NCBI GenBank assembly: GCA_903858115.1
Contig: CAIOHR010000245.1
Coordinates: 1-49,555, forward strand
Length of the DNA stretch: 49,555 bases
Reading direction: 5' to 3'
DNA from: an uncultured Pirellula sp.
GTDB lineage: Bacteria; Planctomycetota; Planctomycetia; Pirellulales; Pirellulaceae
Below the pieces are notes generated by a model, which did not search any database, was not told the DNA's origin, and saw only the letters and a program-made list of their open reading frames with translations. Shown here piece by piece: positions 1 to 7,760 of the stretch (position 1 is the first letter of the stretch; each line of letters opens with the position of its first letter). A program made the position numbers and the translations under genes.

Positions 1-101
1 CGTATCGACCAGTCGGCAGCGAGCTTTAGTCATCGCAAATCTCCATTAAGGAACATTCGATTCAGTCCGCAAAATTTACCAAACTGCAAAACAAATGCAA
101 T

Positions 102-560
102 ATGCTGTGCATGTCCTTTTTGTTCCGCTTTTCCTTTTTGTTCCGCTTTACCCTGTCGAGACCTTGGGTCGTCCAATCCGTGCCGTACGGCAAGCGACCC
201 AAGTCCCTGCCAACGGTTCTCGGCCAAGAAGAAGTCAATCGGCTCATCGGATGCGTAGACCATCTCAAACATCGTGCCGTTCTTTTGACCCTCTATTCGG
301 CTGGGTTACGGCTCACCGAAGCGACCAATCTCAAGGCTCAGCATATCGACTCCCAACGAATGCAGATCAAGATCGTCAAGGGGAAGGGAAACAGAGACCG
401 TTTCGTTCCGCTCTCGCCCAGACTATTGCACGTGCTTCGCGAGTATTGAAAAGCAGCCAAGCCAACCGACTTGGTGGCGAAACAACGAGCATGGTTGACG
501 ACGCGAAGCGTGTCTACTACCAAAGAACGCAGTTCACAGAAGAGTGCCTCGGGTATCAGT
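102..560 (+). pseudogene. Decayed tyrosine recombinase (phage integrase family)
   Basis: The frame from 102 reads as the middle of a XerC/D-like integrase of the kind often found beside IS91-type elements. After an N-terminal piece come PYGKRPKSLPTVLGQEEV and then the box I region LYSAGLRLTEATNL, which holds the catalytic arginine. The following KGKGNRDRFVPLS strand and LREY helix are also clear. A TGA at 447-449 stands where this family usually has TGG (LREYWK...). The same frame stays recognisable for about 30 codons (LTTRSV...KERSSQKSASGIS). It then loses similarity before the HxxR, H/W and Tyr motifs, which I cannot find. The N-terminal core-binding domain is also missing or replaced by an 18-bp tandem duplication. 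I call it a dead gene, so it cannot serve as the recombinase for this region. The 3' limit is approximate. Confidence 0.75.
114..149. repeat. Perfect 18-bp tandem duplication inside the integrase remnant
   Basis: The 18-mer TCCTTTTTGTTCCGCTTT occurs at 114-131 and again, head to tail, at 132-149. Its length is a multiple of three, so the frame stays open and encodes a repeated FLFRF-type peptide. It lies where the intact integrase family would have the end of the N-terminal domain, which fits replication slippage in a gene no longer under selection. Confidence 0.85.
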
Positions 561-652
561 CTCACAATCGAAGGCGAGTCGAACGGTCTGGGGCAGCTAC
601 GCTGCCAAGCAGTCAGAACCGTAACAATCGGACGGACCATCCGCCAACAACG

Positions 653-706
653 GGCTGGTAATCTAACAACCAGCATGTTGCAACGGTCCCCTCGCATCGG
701 TTAGAC
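653..706. repeat. attC-like site: paired 7-bp core motifs overlapping a hairpin
   Basis: ATCTAAC at 661-667 matches the integron R'' core (RYYYAAC), and GTTAGAC at 700-706 matches the R' core (GTTRRRY). The two are complementary over six bases. The hairpin GCTGGT/ACCAGC (653-658 with 668-673) overlaps the left core. The inner L'' and L' arms pair poorly, so this is either a degenerate attC or chance. It sits just after the integrase remnant and before the toxin-antitoxin pair. Confidence 0.35.
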
Positions 707-781
707 TGGTTTTCAAAGATGCGGAACGTGTAGAATCCGCAAACGCCCAACAGTGGGTGGAAGCAACGGCAAACCGTCATA

Positions 782-836
782 GCCCAACGCACAATCTATC
801 CCTCCGTTCCGCTTCACTCCAGTTGGGATAGATTGT
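782..836. repeat. Perfect 12-bp inverted repeat upstream of the toxin-antitoxin pair
   Basis: ACAATCTATCCC at 791-802 is exactly mirrored by GGGATAGATTGT at 825-836, with a 22-nt loop. An alternative outer pairing, CCCAAC (783-788) with GTTGGG (822-827), competes with it. A run of seven T lies shortly downstream (around 850). It could end transcription coming from the left, bind a regulator of the toxin-antitoxin operon, or be a relic recombination site. About 90 bp separate it from the antitoxin start. I see no gene between 707 and 925. Confidence 0.55.
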
Positions 837-925
837 TATTCGTTCATCCGGTTTTTTTCACAGAATCATCCGCTATTGCTTCGGGTTCCTCTTTGGCGAT
901 AATTGAATAACCCGGAGCAAACAAA

Positions 926-1123
926 ATGAGTAGTACACCAGACACAAACATTCGAGACAAAGCTACGGAAACCCTAAAGACGCTGCCCGAAGATGCGTCG
1001 TGGGACGATGTCATGTATCGAATCTACGTCCGACAAAAGATCGAAAACGGACTTAAGGACGTGACGGATGGCAATACCGTCACGGTTTCGGATGTCAGAA
1101 AACGTTTCGGCCTGCCAGAATGA
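926..1123 (+). CDS. Type II antitoxin, partner of a ParE-like toxin
   Basis: This 65-residue acidic protein has the pattern LPEDASWDDVMYRIYVRQKIENGLKD. That pattern is known from small antitoxins encoded just before ParE/RelE toxins in planctomycetes and cyanobacteria. The C-terminal part (VSDVRKRFGLPE) is the usual segment expected to wrap around the toxin. The start is supported by GGAG eight bases upstream of ATG. The stop overlaps the toxin start as ATGA, so translation is probably coupled. Pairs of this kind are normally autoregulated by the antitoxin or the complex at the promoter, and the palindrome at 791-836 is a candidate site. I see no clear ribbon-helix-helix or Phd fold, so the DNA-binding mode is uncertain. 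The identification rests on the pair, not on the sequence alone. Confidence 0.8.
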   Translation: MSSTPDTNIRDKATETLKTLPEDASWDDVMYRIYVRQKIENGLKDVTDGNTVTVSDVRKRFGLPE

Positions 1124-1425
1124 TGCGGGTCGAATGGACTCGTAGTGCGATACGGGATCTCGCTGGAATCCACGCTCACATAGCTCAAGACTCTCCTTGT
1201 TACGCAATTTCGGTGGTTGATCGGTTGACCAACAGAACCAAGCAGATTGCTGTATTTCCTTTCTCTGGAGAAATGGTCCCCGAGTACAGCGTAGAAAGAA
1301 TCCGTGAAGTAATCGAATACTCTTATCGCTTGATCTACTTGGTGGAGAACGAATCGATATACGTTCTCGCAGTGATACATGGCGCACTACCGCTGCCTGA
1401 TTCTCCCCCGCTCAATACCGGATGA
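1120..1425 (+). CDS. ParE/RelE-superfamily toxin
   Basis: This is a 101-residue basic protein. It opens with a beta strand and helix typical of ParE (VEWTRSAIRDLAGIHAHIAQDSP). It ends with the family signature: arginine-rich strand, YRLIYLVENESIYVLAVIHGALPLP. The central FPFSGEMVPEY...IREVIE segment corresponds to the region that precedes the final sheet in ParE. ParE proteins poison DNA gyrase whereas RelE proteins cut mRNA on the ribosome; the HGALPLP ending favours ParE, but the target is inferred. The gene overlaps the antitoxin by four bases and ends at a hairpin. Length matches the family, with no visible damage, so the pair looks functional. Its position beside a dead integrase fits a mobile or addiction role. 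Confidence 0.85.
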   Translation: MMRVEWTRSAIRDLAGIHAHIAQDSPCYAISVVDRLTNRTKQIAVFPFSGEMVPEYSVERIREVIEYSYRLIYLVENESIYVLAVIHGALPLPDSPPLNTG

Positions 1426-1459
1426 CCAAACGATGGACCGGTTAATGTAGTCGTTTGTC
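1424..1459. terminator. Imperfect palindrome right after the toxin stop
   Basis: GACCAAACGA at 1424-1433 pairs with TCGTTTGTC at 1451-1459, with one unpaired C in the left arm. It overlaps the toxin stop codon. It has no T-run, so a Rho-independent terminator is only one reading. A bulged palindrome starting at a stop codon is also what a cassette-borne recombination site looks like, although the 7-bp core consensus is not met. Confidence 0.4.
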
Positions 1460-1559
1460 TACATGCGTTCGCGAGACCACCGTTGTTTTCAATTTGCCGG
1501 CCGAGTATAAACCATCTGGTAATCTCAGCTACGATCAATGATATTTTAAGGAGTGCACG

Positions 1560-1844
1560 ATGTACCGCATGATTCTCGCAGTCGGGCTTTTCCTAATAAT
1601 TCCGGCAGTACCTGTGTTTTCACAATCGACCGTTTCAGATGACAACAATGTCCAGATACTGAAACGTCTCGACGAGATACTTAAGAAAATTGAACGACTT
1701 GAGGCCAGGATCTCAAAGCTTGAGGGAAAGAATCGAGTCGGAAACGAGTTTTGGGTAGATAAGTATGGCGTCGTTTGGAATTCAACTGGCGACTCGGTAG
1801 GAGTCTGGGGAATCGATGAAAAAAATACTGAGTATGTAAGATGA
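1560..1844 (+). CDS. Small secreted coiled-coil protein, unknown function
   Basis: I do not recognise this 94-residue protein. It begins with a clear Sec signal peptide: MYRM, a hydrophobic stretch of about 15 residues, and cleavage probably after VFSQ near residue 22. Then comes a short charged coiled coil (ILKRLDEILKKIERLEARISKLEG, residues 33-56, leucine/isoleucine heptads). A C-terminal part rich in Trp, Gly and Asp follows (FWVDKYGVVWNSTGDSVGVWGID). The start is well supported by AAGGAG seven bases upstream. It lies alone between the toxin gene and an uncertain ORF. The coiled coil suggests oligomerisation in the periplasm. It could be a cassette-type cargo gene, as the neighbours are accessory. 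Confidence 0.7.
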   Translation: MYRMILAVGLFLIIPAVPVFSQSTVSDDNNVQILKRLDEILKKIERLEARISKLEGKNRVGNEFWVDKYGVVWNSTGDSVGVWGIDEKNTEYVR

Positions 1845-1999
1845 TGCTATTTCCCTCGTTCTCGATATCAAGCTTGACTAAGCGTTCGCCAGAACGCATA
1901 TGTCGGACGAGCCGTAATGGCAGTGCGACGAACCAGCGGAGGCACTCAACGTCTCGATCCACCGGCCTCGGGCGGTCCATCATCTCCCGCTCGACGTGA

Positions 2000-2347
2000 G
2001 TGATCCTTGTCGTTCGGCAGAAGAAAATGGACATTGTCGTCATCGTAAAGAATAGCAAGATTACGTTACAACTGACCGAACGGACTGAAGACGTCCTGAT
2101 TGGAGAAAATCCAAGTGTCCCAGGATTTCCAGATGACACTCTGTGGGAGTCCCCAAACCACCGATTTCGCCACCGACCCTCCTTGGCAACAACAGAGCAC
2201 CATCTACTCGTCCGCGGAAGAAGGTACAGCATCATAAGCGAGGGTGTTTCGCTGTCAGCAATCAAGGCACTTCTGTCAGATGATGAGATCGTGAATCGAC
2301 TATTCCAGAGAGGCTTTGTTACCGAACGATATCAAGATGAGAAATGA
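2000..2347 (+). CDS. Hypothetical protein ending one base before an attC-like palindrome
   Basis: No family is recognised. The longest frame gives 115 residues. A start at the internal ATG at 2027 (MDIVVIVKNSKITLQL) after an A/G-rich stretch is more natural and gives 106 residues. The C-terminal half, RGRRYSIISEGVSLSAIKALLSDDEIVNRLFQRGF, looks like a real mixed alpha/beta protein tail. The strongest argument for reality is position: TGA at 2345-2347 is followed at once by GCCTAAC, as in integron gene cassettes. Against it, there is no clear ribosome-binding site, and a long open frame runs antisense here. It could be non-coding. No gene is visible in 1845-1999 apart from a small hairpin around 1884-1899. 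Confidence 0.4.
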   Translation: MILVVRQKKMDIVVIVKNSKITLQLTERTEDVLIGENPSVPGFPDDTLWESPNHRFRHRPSLATTEHHLLVRGRRYSIISEGVSLSAIKALLSDDEIVNRLFQRGFVTERYQDEK

Positions 2348-2406
2348 GCCTAACAATCTTATGCAGCGGACGCGGACAAGCCGCGCCGCTGATGCGGAGC
2401 GTTCTG
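2348..2406. repeat. attC-like palindrome with a bulged base
   Basis: GCCTAAC at 2348-2354 fits the R'' core consensus. It is followed by a strong stem, CAGCGG-A-CGCGG (2364-2375) pairing with CCGCG-CCGCTG (2381-2391), with a single extrahelical A and a five-base loop. A bulged stem next to RYYYAAC is the hallmark of folded attC sites. The right-hand core (GTTCTGT, 2401-2407) departs from GTTRRRY, so it may be degenerate. It separates the ORF ending at 2347 from the ORF starting at 2430. Confidence 0.45.
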
Positions 2407-2429
2407 TCACCAAGGAAACCAAACACTCA

Positions 2430-2759
2430 ATGGCATTACCGATAGACCTGTGGCTGATCCATCCGGACGTTGCAATGTGTGACGCATTTCGAGCGAGATT
2501 TGTTGGCCTGCCCCTGTCAGGAACCGTTTCAGAACTTTTGGCAATATTTTCGCACATCGTTAGTGAGTTTGAGCCGTTGTTCGAAAACCATGGACTAGGC
2601 CAACAGCGGCTTGACGACGTTGCCATGCACGTCGGTCAATCGATAATCTCGCCCCTGAAATCGATAGGTCAGTTTGGTATGGTCAAAGCCGAGCAAATGC
2701 ATCCAAGTCGCTTGCAAATCGTGAATGTGGACCGGATTCTCCGCAATCGAGAAACCTAG
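2430..2759 (+). pseudogene. Probable 5' fragment of a gene, running into the DUF1501 gene
   Basis: From ATG 2430 the frame begins plausibly (MALPIDLWLIHPDVAMCDAFRARFVGLP). That opening resembles the first strand and helix of macro-domain proteins, which start in a similar way; this is a weak resemblance. Beyond about residue 30 the similarity fades. The last 165 bp lie antisense within the 3' end of the DUF1501 gene, which is certainly real. The simplest reading is the head of an accessory gene cut off where the accessory segment joins the conserved chromosome. A genuine convergent overlap is the alternative. Intergenic sequence is otherwise absent between this frame and the DUF1501 stop. Confidence 0.3.
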
Positions 2760-4037
2760 CTCGTCCGTACTTCCATAATCAAATCCACCTTTGGTGCCGC
2801 CTCCAGCCATGAACATCGTGAAGCAATCCGGGTAGTGATCTCGCCCTAAGACAGATCCTTTTGCGGTTCGCCCCTCTCGGAATGGAGTGCGGCCGAATTC
2901 TCCACCCCAAATGATCAACGTCTCGTCTAGCAGGCCGCGCTGCTTGAGATCTTTGATCAACGCAGCAACAGGACGATCCATCGTTTCACACTTTTTGGTC
3001 AAACCATCTCGGATGTCTTCCGCCGGCCCTGTTCCATGAAAATCCCAACCCCAGTCAAAGAGCTGCACGTATCGCACTCCCGATTCGACCAGCCGTCTCG
3101 CTAGCAGACAATTGTTCGCTAAACTCGCAGCTCCCGCCTTGGCTCCATACGCATCCAATGTCTCTTGGCTCTCTTTCGAAATATCCATTACATCAGGCAC
3201 ACTAGTTTGCATTCGAAACGCTAACTCATATTGTGCGATTCTCGTCTGAGTCTCGGGATGTCCTAATTCGTCTACCTGATAGCCATTCAAATCTTGCAAC
3301 GTATCCAACGTCCGTCTTCTTAGATCGCGACTCATCCCCGATGGATCGGATGCATACAAAACCGGATCTCCTTGCGAACGACACTGCACACCTTGATAAA
3401 CGCTCGGCAAGAACCCACTTCCGAACGAACTCTTCCCGCCGTTCGGCTGAACTCCACTGCTAATGAGTACCACAAACGCAGGCAAGTTCTCGTTCTCGCT
3501 GCCGATCCCGTACGTTAGCCACGATCCGAACGACGGACGCCCACTGCGAGGTGAACCCGTGTAGATCATCAACTCAGCAGGCGCATGATTGAATTGATCT
3601 GTATGCAAACTATGAACCATGCACAATTCATCAGCCACTGTTTGCAAATGGGGAATACAATCCGACAACATCATCCCCGATTGCCCGCACTTCACGAACT
3701 CATGTCGTGTCCCAAGCAATTTCGGCACGCCGGTAGTAAATGCGAACTCCTTGCCCGCCAACACCGACGCTGGGGCTTCCTGACCATCCATCTCCACCAA
3801 TTTTGGCTTGTAATCGAACAAATCCAAATTGGGAGGCGAGCCTGTCATGTGCAAGTAAATCACCCTCTTCGCCTTGGCAGCAAAGTGCGGCAATCGTGGA
3901 CTAAGCGGATTGCTAACATCCGCCATCGCTGTCGGACCTGCCAAGTTTTGCAATGCGATTGCCCCCAACCCTCCCGACATCGAGCCAAGGAAGTATCGAC
4001 GTGTTTGTTGTGCAAGCAGATTTTGGTATGGGTTCAT
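2595..4037 (-). CDS. DUF1501 family protein, Tat-exported
   Basis: This 480-residue protein belongs to DUF1501, a planctomycete-rich family related to the alkaline phosphatase/sulfatase fold. The N-terminus carries a twin-arginine signal (QQTRRYFLGSMSGGLGAIALQN). Family blocks follow in order: KRVIYLHMTGSPPNLDLFDYKP (residues 58-79), HAPAELMIYTGSPRSGRPSFGSW, then LIIWGGEFGRTP and GRDHYP. The end is HIHDLQATWMHLLGFDHTKLTYRFQGRDYRLTDV, the standard C-terminus. The conserved Asp/His residues sit where a metal site would be expected by fold analogy. It starts by ATGA overlap with the upstream PSCyt1/DUF1553 gene, so the two are co-translated and likely act together outside the cytoplasm. The biochemical function of the family is unknown. 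The length is normal, so the 3' end is intact despite the antisense frame there. Confidence 0.95.
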   Translation of the reverse strand: MNPYQNLLAQQTRRYFLGSMSGGLGAIALQNLAGPTAMADVSNPLSPRLPHFAAKAKRVIYLHMTGSPPNLDLFDYKPKLVEMDGQEAPASVLAGKEFAFTTGVPKLLGTRHEFVKCGQSGMMLSDCIPHLQTVADELCMVHSLHTDQFNHAPAELMIYTGSPRSGRPSFGSWLTYGIGSENENLPAFVVLISSGVQPNGGKSSFGSGFLPSVYQGVQCRSQGDPVLYASDPSGMSRDLRRRTLDTLQDLNGYQVDELGHPETQTRIAQYELAFRMQTSVPDVMDISKESQETLDAYGAKAGAASLANNCLLARRLVESGVRYVQLFDWGWDFHGTGPAEDIRDGLTKKCETMDRPVAALIKDLKQRGLLDETLIIWGGEFGRTPFREGRTAKGSVLGRDHYPDCFTMFMAGGGTKGGFDYGSTDELGFSIAENPVHIHDLQATWMHLLGFDHTKLTYRFQGRDYRLTDVHGNVVKPLLA

Positions 4038-7000
4038 GGTTTCATTAAGAATTCGTCGAGGTTCAAAACAACATTACAAACCGTCGTCCAAGCTGCCATC
4101 TCTGCTGTCGACGCACCATCGGGCAACGGCCCAATAGGATCGGTCGCTAATTTCAACGCCCGATCCGCAGCCGATTCCAAATCAACGCGAGCCACATCCA
4201 GCAACTGGAGAACGGACTTCGTTTCTCGCTCTGCAGGCAGTCGAGCAAGCGCATGCTCAAATATTCTCGCGATGCGTTCCTCGTTCGATGCCTTCGGCAA
4301 CTCCACCAGCACGACTCGCCGAGCAAGCCCCTGAGCTGCCTCGATAAAGACTGGATCGTTCAATGTCACCAACGCTTGCAACGGTGTATTTGTCCGATCG
4401 CGTTTCAAGACACAGACTTCCCGATTCGGTGCATCAAACGTAGCCATCGATGGATAAGGACTGGAACGGCGCCATTGCGTGTAGATCGCTCTTCGGAAAC
4501 GATCTCCTCCCATGCTGGTTTCCCAATCGGTGTTGCTACCAAACGCGGCTTTCAAACCCAAATTGGGTTGCGGCGGACGCGTTGGAGGACCAAACATTTT
4601 CATCGAAAGCAAGCCGCCAGCAGCAAGGGCATTGTCCCGAATCTGTTCTGCTGTCGCCCGAAAACGCGGGCCTCGCGATACGAAAATGTTTTCAGGATCT
4701 TCTTCAAATCGAGCTGTCGTGACCGAGGAAGTTTGTTGATACGCAGCGGACATCACCAACATTCGTAGAAACTTCTTAGTATCCCACTTCAACTCCATAA
4801 GCTCATTGGCCAGGTAATCCAACAAGTCTGGATTGCTAGGCAAATCCCCTTGGGAACCGAACTCTTCGCTGGTCCGAACAATCCCCACACCAAACAGTGT
4901 CTCCCAATACCTGTTTGCAATCACTCGTGCCGTAAGCGGGTTATCCTTTTGCACTAACCAACGGGCCAAATCAAGGCGATTGAGTTTGTCAGTTTTCGAA
5001 GAATCATTCTTGTAAGGATGAAAAGCTGCCGGAAGACCTGGCTCCACACGCTCTCCATGCACGCGATAGTTGCCACGCAATTGGACAAACGTTTCTCGAA
5101 CCTTTGCCGATGGCAACTCTGCCATCACGGGAACCGTTGTCGCTGGCTTCAGATCTGTCAACAACTTTGCTAACGCATCGCGACGCTCGCGCAAGGGCTT
5201 TCTCTCCGGCGAAACTTCAGCAACATAGTACTGATGCAGCTTTGTGGACTCCTCATTCGAACGTTCCGTAGCAGGCTTGCGAACCCATTGTTGCACCTGA
5301 ACTGGAAGCGTCATCAAGGTTGTTGCTCTCGCGTCGTTGGTCGTCGCAATGCGAAAGCTTGCCAGCACATGACGGCGATGTTCCGATTGAAACTCTAGGC
5401 TCAAACGAATCACACCCGGTCTGTTCCAATTCTTGAGTCGTTCTAGCCATTTTGTACCATCGACTGCAATCACTAACTCATGCGGTTTGTTGATGGCATC
5501 GCCAACCGCCCATCCGGATTTTTTGTCCGCATCGATGGCCAGCTTTGCATCAAACTTTTCTTGAGAGTAGTCCGCGTTGGACACACTCCACGGAATCTCA
5601 ATCGACGGTAGCAAATCGACCGTTTGCGATGCTTTCGGATTCTCGATCACATAGGAATGCACTTCTTCGCGTGCTGCGTTCAGCACTCGCACTTTCGCAC
5701 CTGCTAATCTGGATTGCAATGCATTGTCTGTGCGATTCCAAACAATGATTTTGTCGATACTCTGATTCGACAGTAGATCTAGCTCCCACCACGGGGAATC
5801 GCATGTTTCCGTATGAGTGACAGAGTTCTTTTCATAATCGCCTGTTGTATTTCCATCCACGGCCCTCGATGCGACGCCGCCATGGGATTCGTTGATCTGG
5901 GAAGCGGTTCCTTTTCGAGCAATGTTCTCATCGTCCGAGAAAACTTGTACCTCGGCTAACGACAAAATCTTATTGGCACCTGGCAATTCAATACGAACGT
6001 ATTGACCTGCAATACTTGTTTTTTCCGCAGGGACCAACTTCGCACGAACATCGGTCAAAACAAAGTTTCCATTTCCAATGGCGGCACCACCGCCAGGAAG
6101 CGTCTCATCGGGAACGGTTCGAATCGCCAGCCCGCTCCATTCTTGAAGAAGCTTCACATCGGCCATTGGCCATTCAATCGTGTAGACATCTTTATCCGCA
6201 TCGTTCTGCACCCGGATCTTGCCCGAATCATCGATAGCAATCGAAGAGTTGGTCTTTGCAGTGACTTTGGATGGCAAGACTCTTGTCCATTCCACTGGAG
6301 CGGTCAGTTCTTTCTCCCACGCGATCTGCTTTGCCTTCATCGACTCGTCAGCCATCTCTAATTGCTGCCGAACAAATTCCTGCTCCTTGAGAAGATCATC
6401 TCGCATTCTTCGTTGCTCAGGCGTGAACCAAGAAAGTAAGGGACTTTCATCGCGACGGTCAGCATCCTGACTTTGGTTCAAAATCGCAAACACCTGAAAG
6501 TACTCTTTATGCGTGATGGGATCGTATTTGTGGCTGTGACATTGCGCACAAGCCATCGTCACTCCCATCCAAACAGCCATCGTGGTATTCACTCGATCCA
6601 CGACAGCTACATTTCGAAACTCTTCGTCGTTCGTTCCACCTTCGTTGTTGGTCAATGTATTTCTATGGAATGCAGTCGCAACCAGTTGATCCTCCGTAGG
6701 GTTCGGCAAGAGATCGGCGGCTAATTGCTCCAATGTGAACTGATCAAATGGCATTCCTTCGTTCAAGGCTCGTATAACCCAATCGCGATATCCCCAAATC
6801 GTTCGAGGAGGGTCATCGGCATATCCAGCCGAATCGGCGTAGCGGGCCATGTCCAACCATTTGCGAGCCCAATGTTCACCGAAGGCAGGGGAACTTAACA
6901 ATCGATCGACCGTCCGTTCATACGAAAGGGGTGAGTCTTCTTGCAAAAAATCATGTTGCTCTTGCAACGAGGGTGGCAATCCCGTCAGGTCGATGGAAAG

Positions 7001-7624
7001 CCGTCGAAGCAAGACACTCTTGTCCGCTTGCTTGGAAGGAAGCCAACCTTTCTTGGTGAGTTGACGCAACACCAACTGATCGATGGGAGAATTTCGCCAA
7101 GCCTGAAAGGCCTCGGGCGGATCAACCGGGACAACGGTGGGAACTTCCAGTGCATCGAAGGACCAATGCTTGGTGTACTTCGCTCCTTGATCGATCCACT
7201 TTTTCAGTTTCGCAACCTCGTCCTCCGTCAGTTTCGAAGCGAAATGGGGTGGAGGCATTCGTTCATCATCGTCCGAGCTAACAATGCGACGAATCATTTC
7301 CGAGGCATCCGCTTTCCCCGGGACAACTGCGGCTGTACCGGAGTCAGCCGGTCCCACGGCTTCTTCAAATGAATCTAGACGAAGCCCCGATTCGACTTTC
7401 TCCTCGTCGGGACCGTGGCACGCAAAGCATCGGTTCGACAAGATGGGTCGAATGTCTCGTTTGAAATCGACCTCTCTGTCCGCTGGCTGAGCTGTGTCCG
7501 CTGGCTGAGCTGTGTCCGCTGGCTGAGCTGTGTCCGCTGGCGGAGCTGTGTCCGCTGGCAGCGATGAACATGAGCAAGCGATCAAAGACAAGGTCGCAAT
7601 GGCAAAACGATAAAGGTTACACAT
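4034..7624 (-). CDS. PSCyt1-DUF1549-DUF1553 lipoprotein with F5/8C-type insert
   Basis: This is a 1196-residue exported protein. A signal peptide ends in the lipobox LIAC (Cys17). A low-complexity ADTAQP repeat (residues 24-49) comes next. The planctomycete cytochrome C domain follows, with haem motif CFACH at residues 66-70 and MPPP near residue 125. DUF1549 (PSCyt2) lies at about 185-390, including ARYADSAGYADD and the second haem-like motif CAQCHSHKYDPI. Residues about 545-690 look like a discoidin/F5-8C carbohydrate-binding domain (LSLAEVQVFSD...ASRAVDGNTTGDY...PWWELDL). DUF1553 (PSD1) fills about 900-1160 (NPLTARVIANRYWETLFGVGIV, RRAIYTQWRR, FDAPNREVC). The next gene is its DUF1501 partner, overlapping by 4 bp. 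The family is thought to act on extracellular polymers, but no activity is proven. Confidence 0.93.
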   Translation of the reverse strand: MCNLYRFAIATLSLIACSCSSLPADTAPPADTAQPADTAQPADTAQPADREVDFKRDIRPILSNRCFACHGPDEEKVESGLRLDSFEEAVGPADSGTAAVVPGKADASEMIRRIVSSDDDERMPPPHFASKLTEDEVAKLKKWIDQGAKYTKHWSFDALEVPTVVPVDPPEAFQAWRNSPIDQLVLRQLTKKGWLPSKQADKSVLLRRLSIDLTGLPPSLQEQHDFLQEDSPLSYERTVDRLLSSPAFGEHWARKWLDMARYADSAGYADDPPRTIWGYRDWVIRALNEGMPFDQFTLEQLAADLLPNPTEDQLVATAFHRNTLTNNEGGTNDEEFRNVAVVDRVNTTMAVWMGVTMACAQCHSHKYDPITHKEYFQVFAILNQSQDADRRDESPLLSWFTPEQRRMRDDLLKEQEFVRQQLEMADESMKAKQIAWEKELTAPVEWTRVLPSKVTAKTNSSIAIDDSGKIRVQNDADKDVYTIEWPMADVKLLQEWSGLAIRTVPDETLPGGGAAIGNGNFVLTDVRAKLVPAEKTSIAGQYVRIELPGANKILSLAEVQVFSDDENIARKGTASQINESHGGVASRAVDGNTTGDYEKNSVTHTETCDSPWWELDLLSNQSIDKIIVWNRTDNALQSRLAGAKVRVLNAAREEVHSYVIENPKASQTVDLLPSIEIPWSVSNADYSQEKFDAKLAIDADKKSGWAVGDAINKPHELVIAVDGTKWLERLKNWNRPGVIRLSLEFQSEHRRHVLASFRIATTNDARATTLMTLPVQVQQWVRKPATERSNEESTKLHQYYVAEVSPERKPLRERRDALAKLLTDLKPATTVPVMAELPSAKVRETFVQLRGNYRVHGERVEPGLPAAFHPYKNDSSKTDKLNRLDLARWLVQKDNPLTARVIANRYWETLFGVGIVRTSEEFGSQGDLPSNPDLLDYLANELMELKWDTKKFLRMLVMSAAYQQTSSVTTARFEEDPENIFVSRGPRFRATAEQIRDNALAAGGLLSMKMFGPPTRPPQPNLGLKAAFGSNTDWETSMGGDRFRRAIYTQWRRSSPYPSMATFDAPNREVCVLKRDRTNTPLQALVTLNDPVFIEAAQGLARRVVLVELPKASNEERIARIFEHALARLPAERETKSVLQLLDVARVDLESAADRALKLATDPIGPLPDGASTAEMAAWTTVCNVVLNLDEFLMKP
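7477..7560 (-). repeat. 18-bp in-frame tandem repeat encoding ADTAQP
   Basis: An 18-bp unit (TGTCCGCTGGCTGAGCTG on the plus strand) is repeated about 4.6 times. The copies at 7477-7494, 7495-7512 and 7513-7530 are identical, the copy at 7531-7548 has one change, and a partial copy follows. On the coding strand it gives A-D-T-A-Q/P-P hexapeptides just behind the lipobox cysteine of the cytochrome lipoprotein. This is a tether between membrane anchor and haem domain whose length can change by slippage without a frameshift. Confidence 0.9.
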
Positions 7625-7760
7625 AGTCTCGCAACGTCAGGGTGGAGGAAGACAACCACTCTATTGTAGCCAAACCCATCTTTCTGGCATCCTCGAATCC
7701 GGTAATCCTTTCGGATCGGACAGGTGGAATTTCAGAGAGTTTTACATGCGAAAGACCAGC

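Noticed and set aside
95..661. 188-codon frame across the integrase remnant
   Set aside because: Its product is unlike any protein; the recombinase similarity lies in the neighbouring frame from 102.
1681..2265. 194-codon open frame on the minus strand
   Set aside because: It overlaps the well-supported small secreted protein gene, has no ribosome-binding site and a compositionally odd protein (many Arg, Ser, Trp).
3585..4334. 249-codon frame antisense to DUF1501 and PSCyt1 genes
   Set aside because: It spans two real genes with ordinary motifs, and its own product has no recognisable features.
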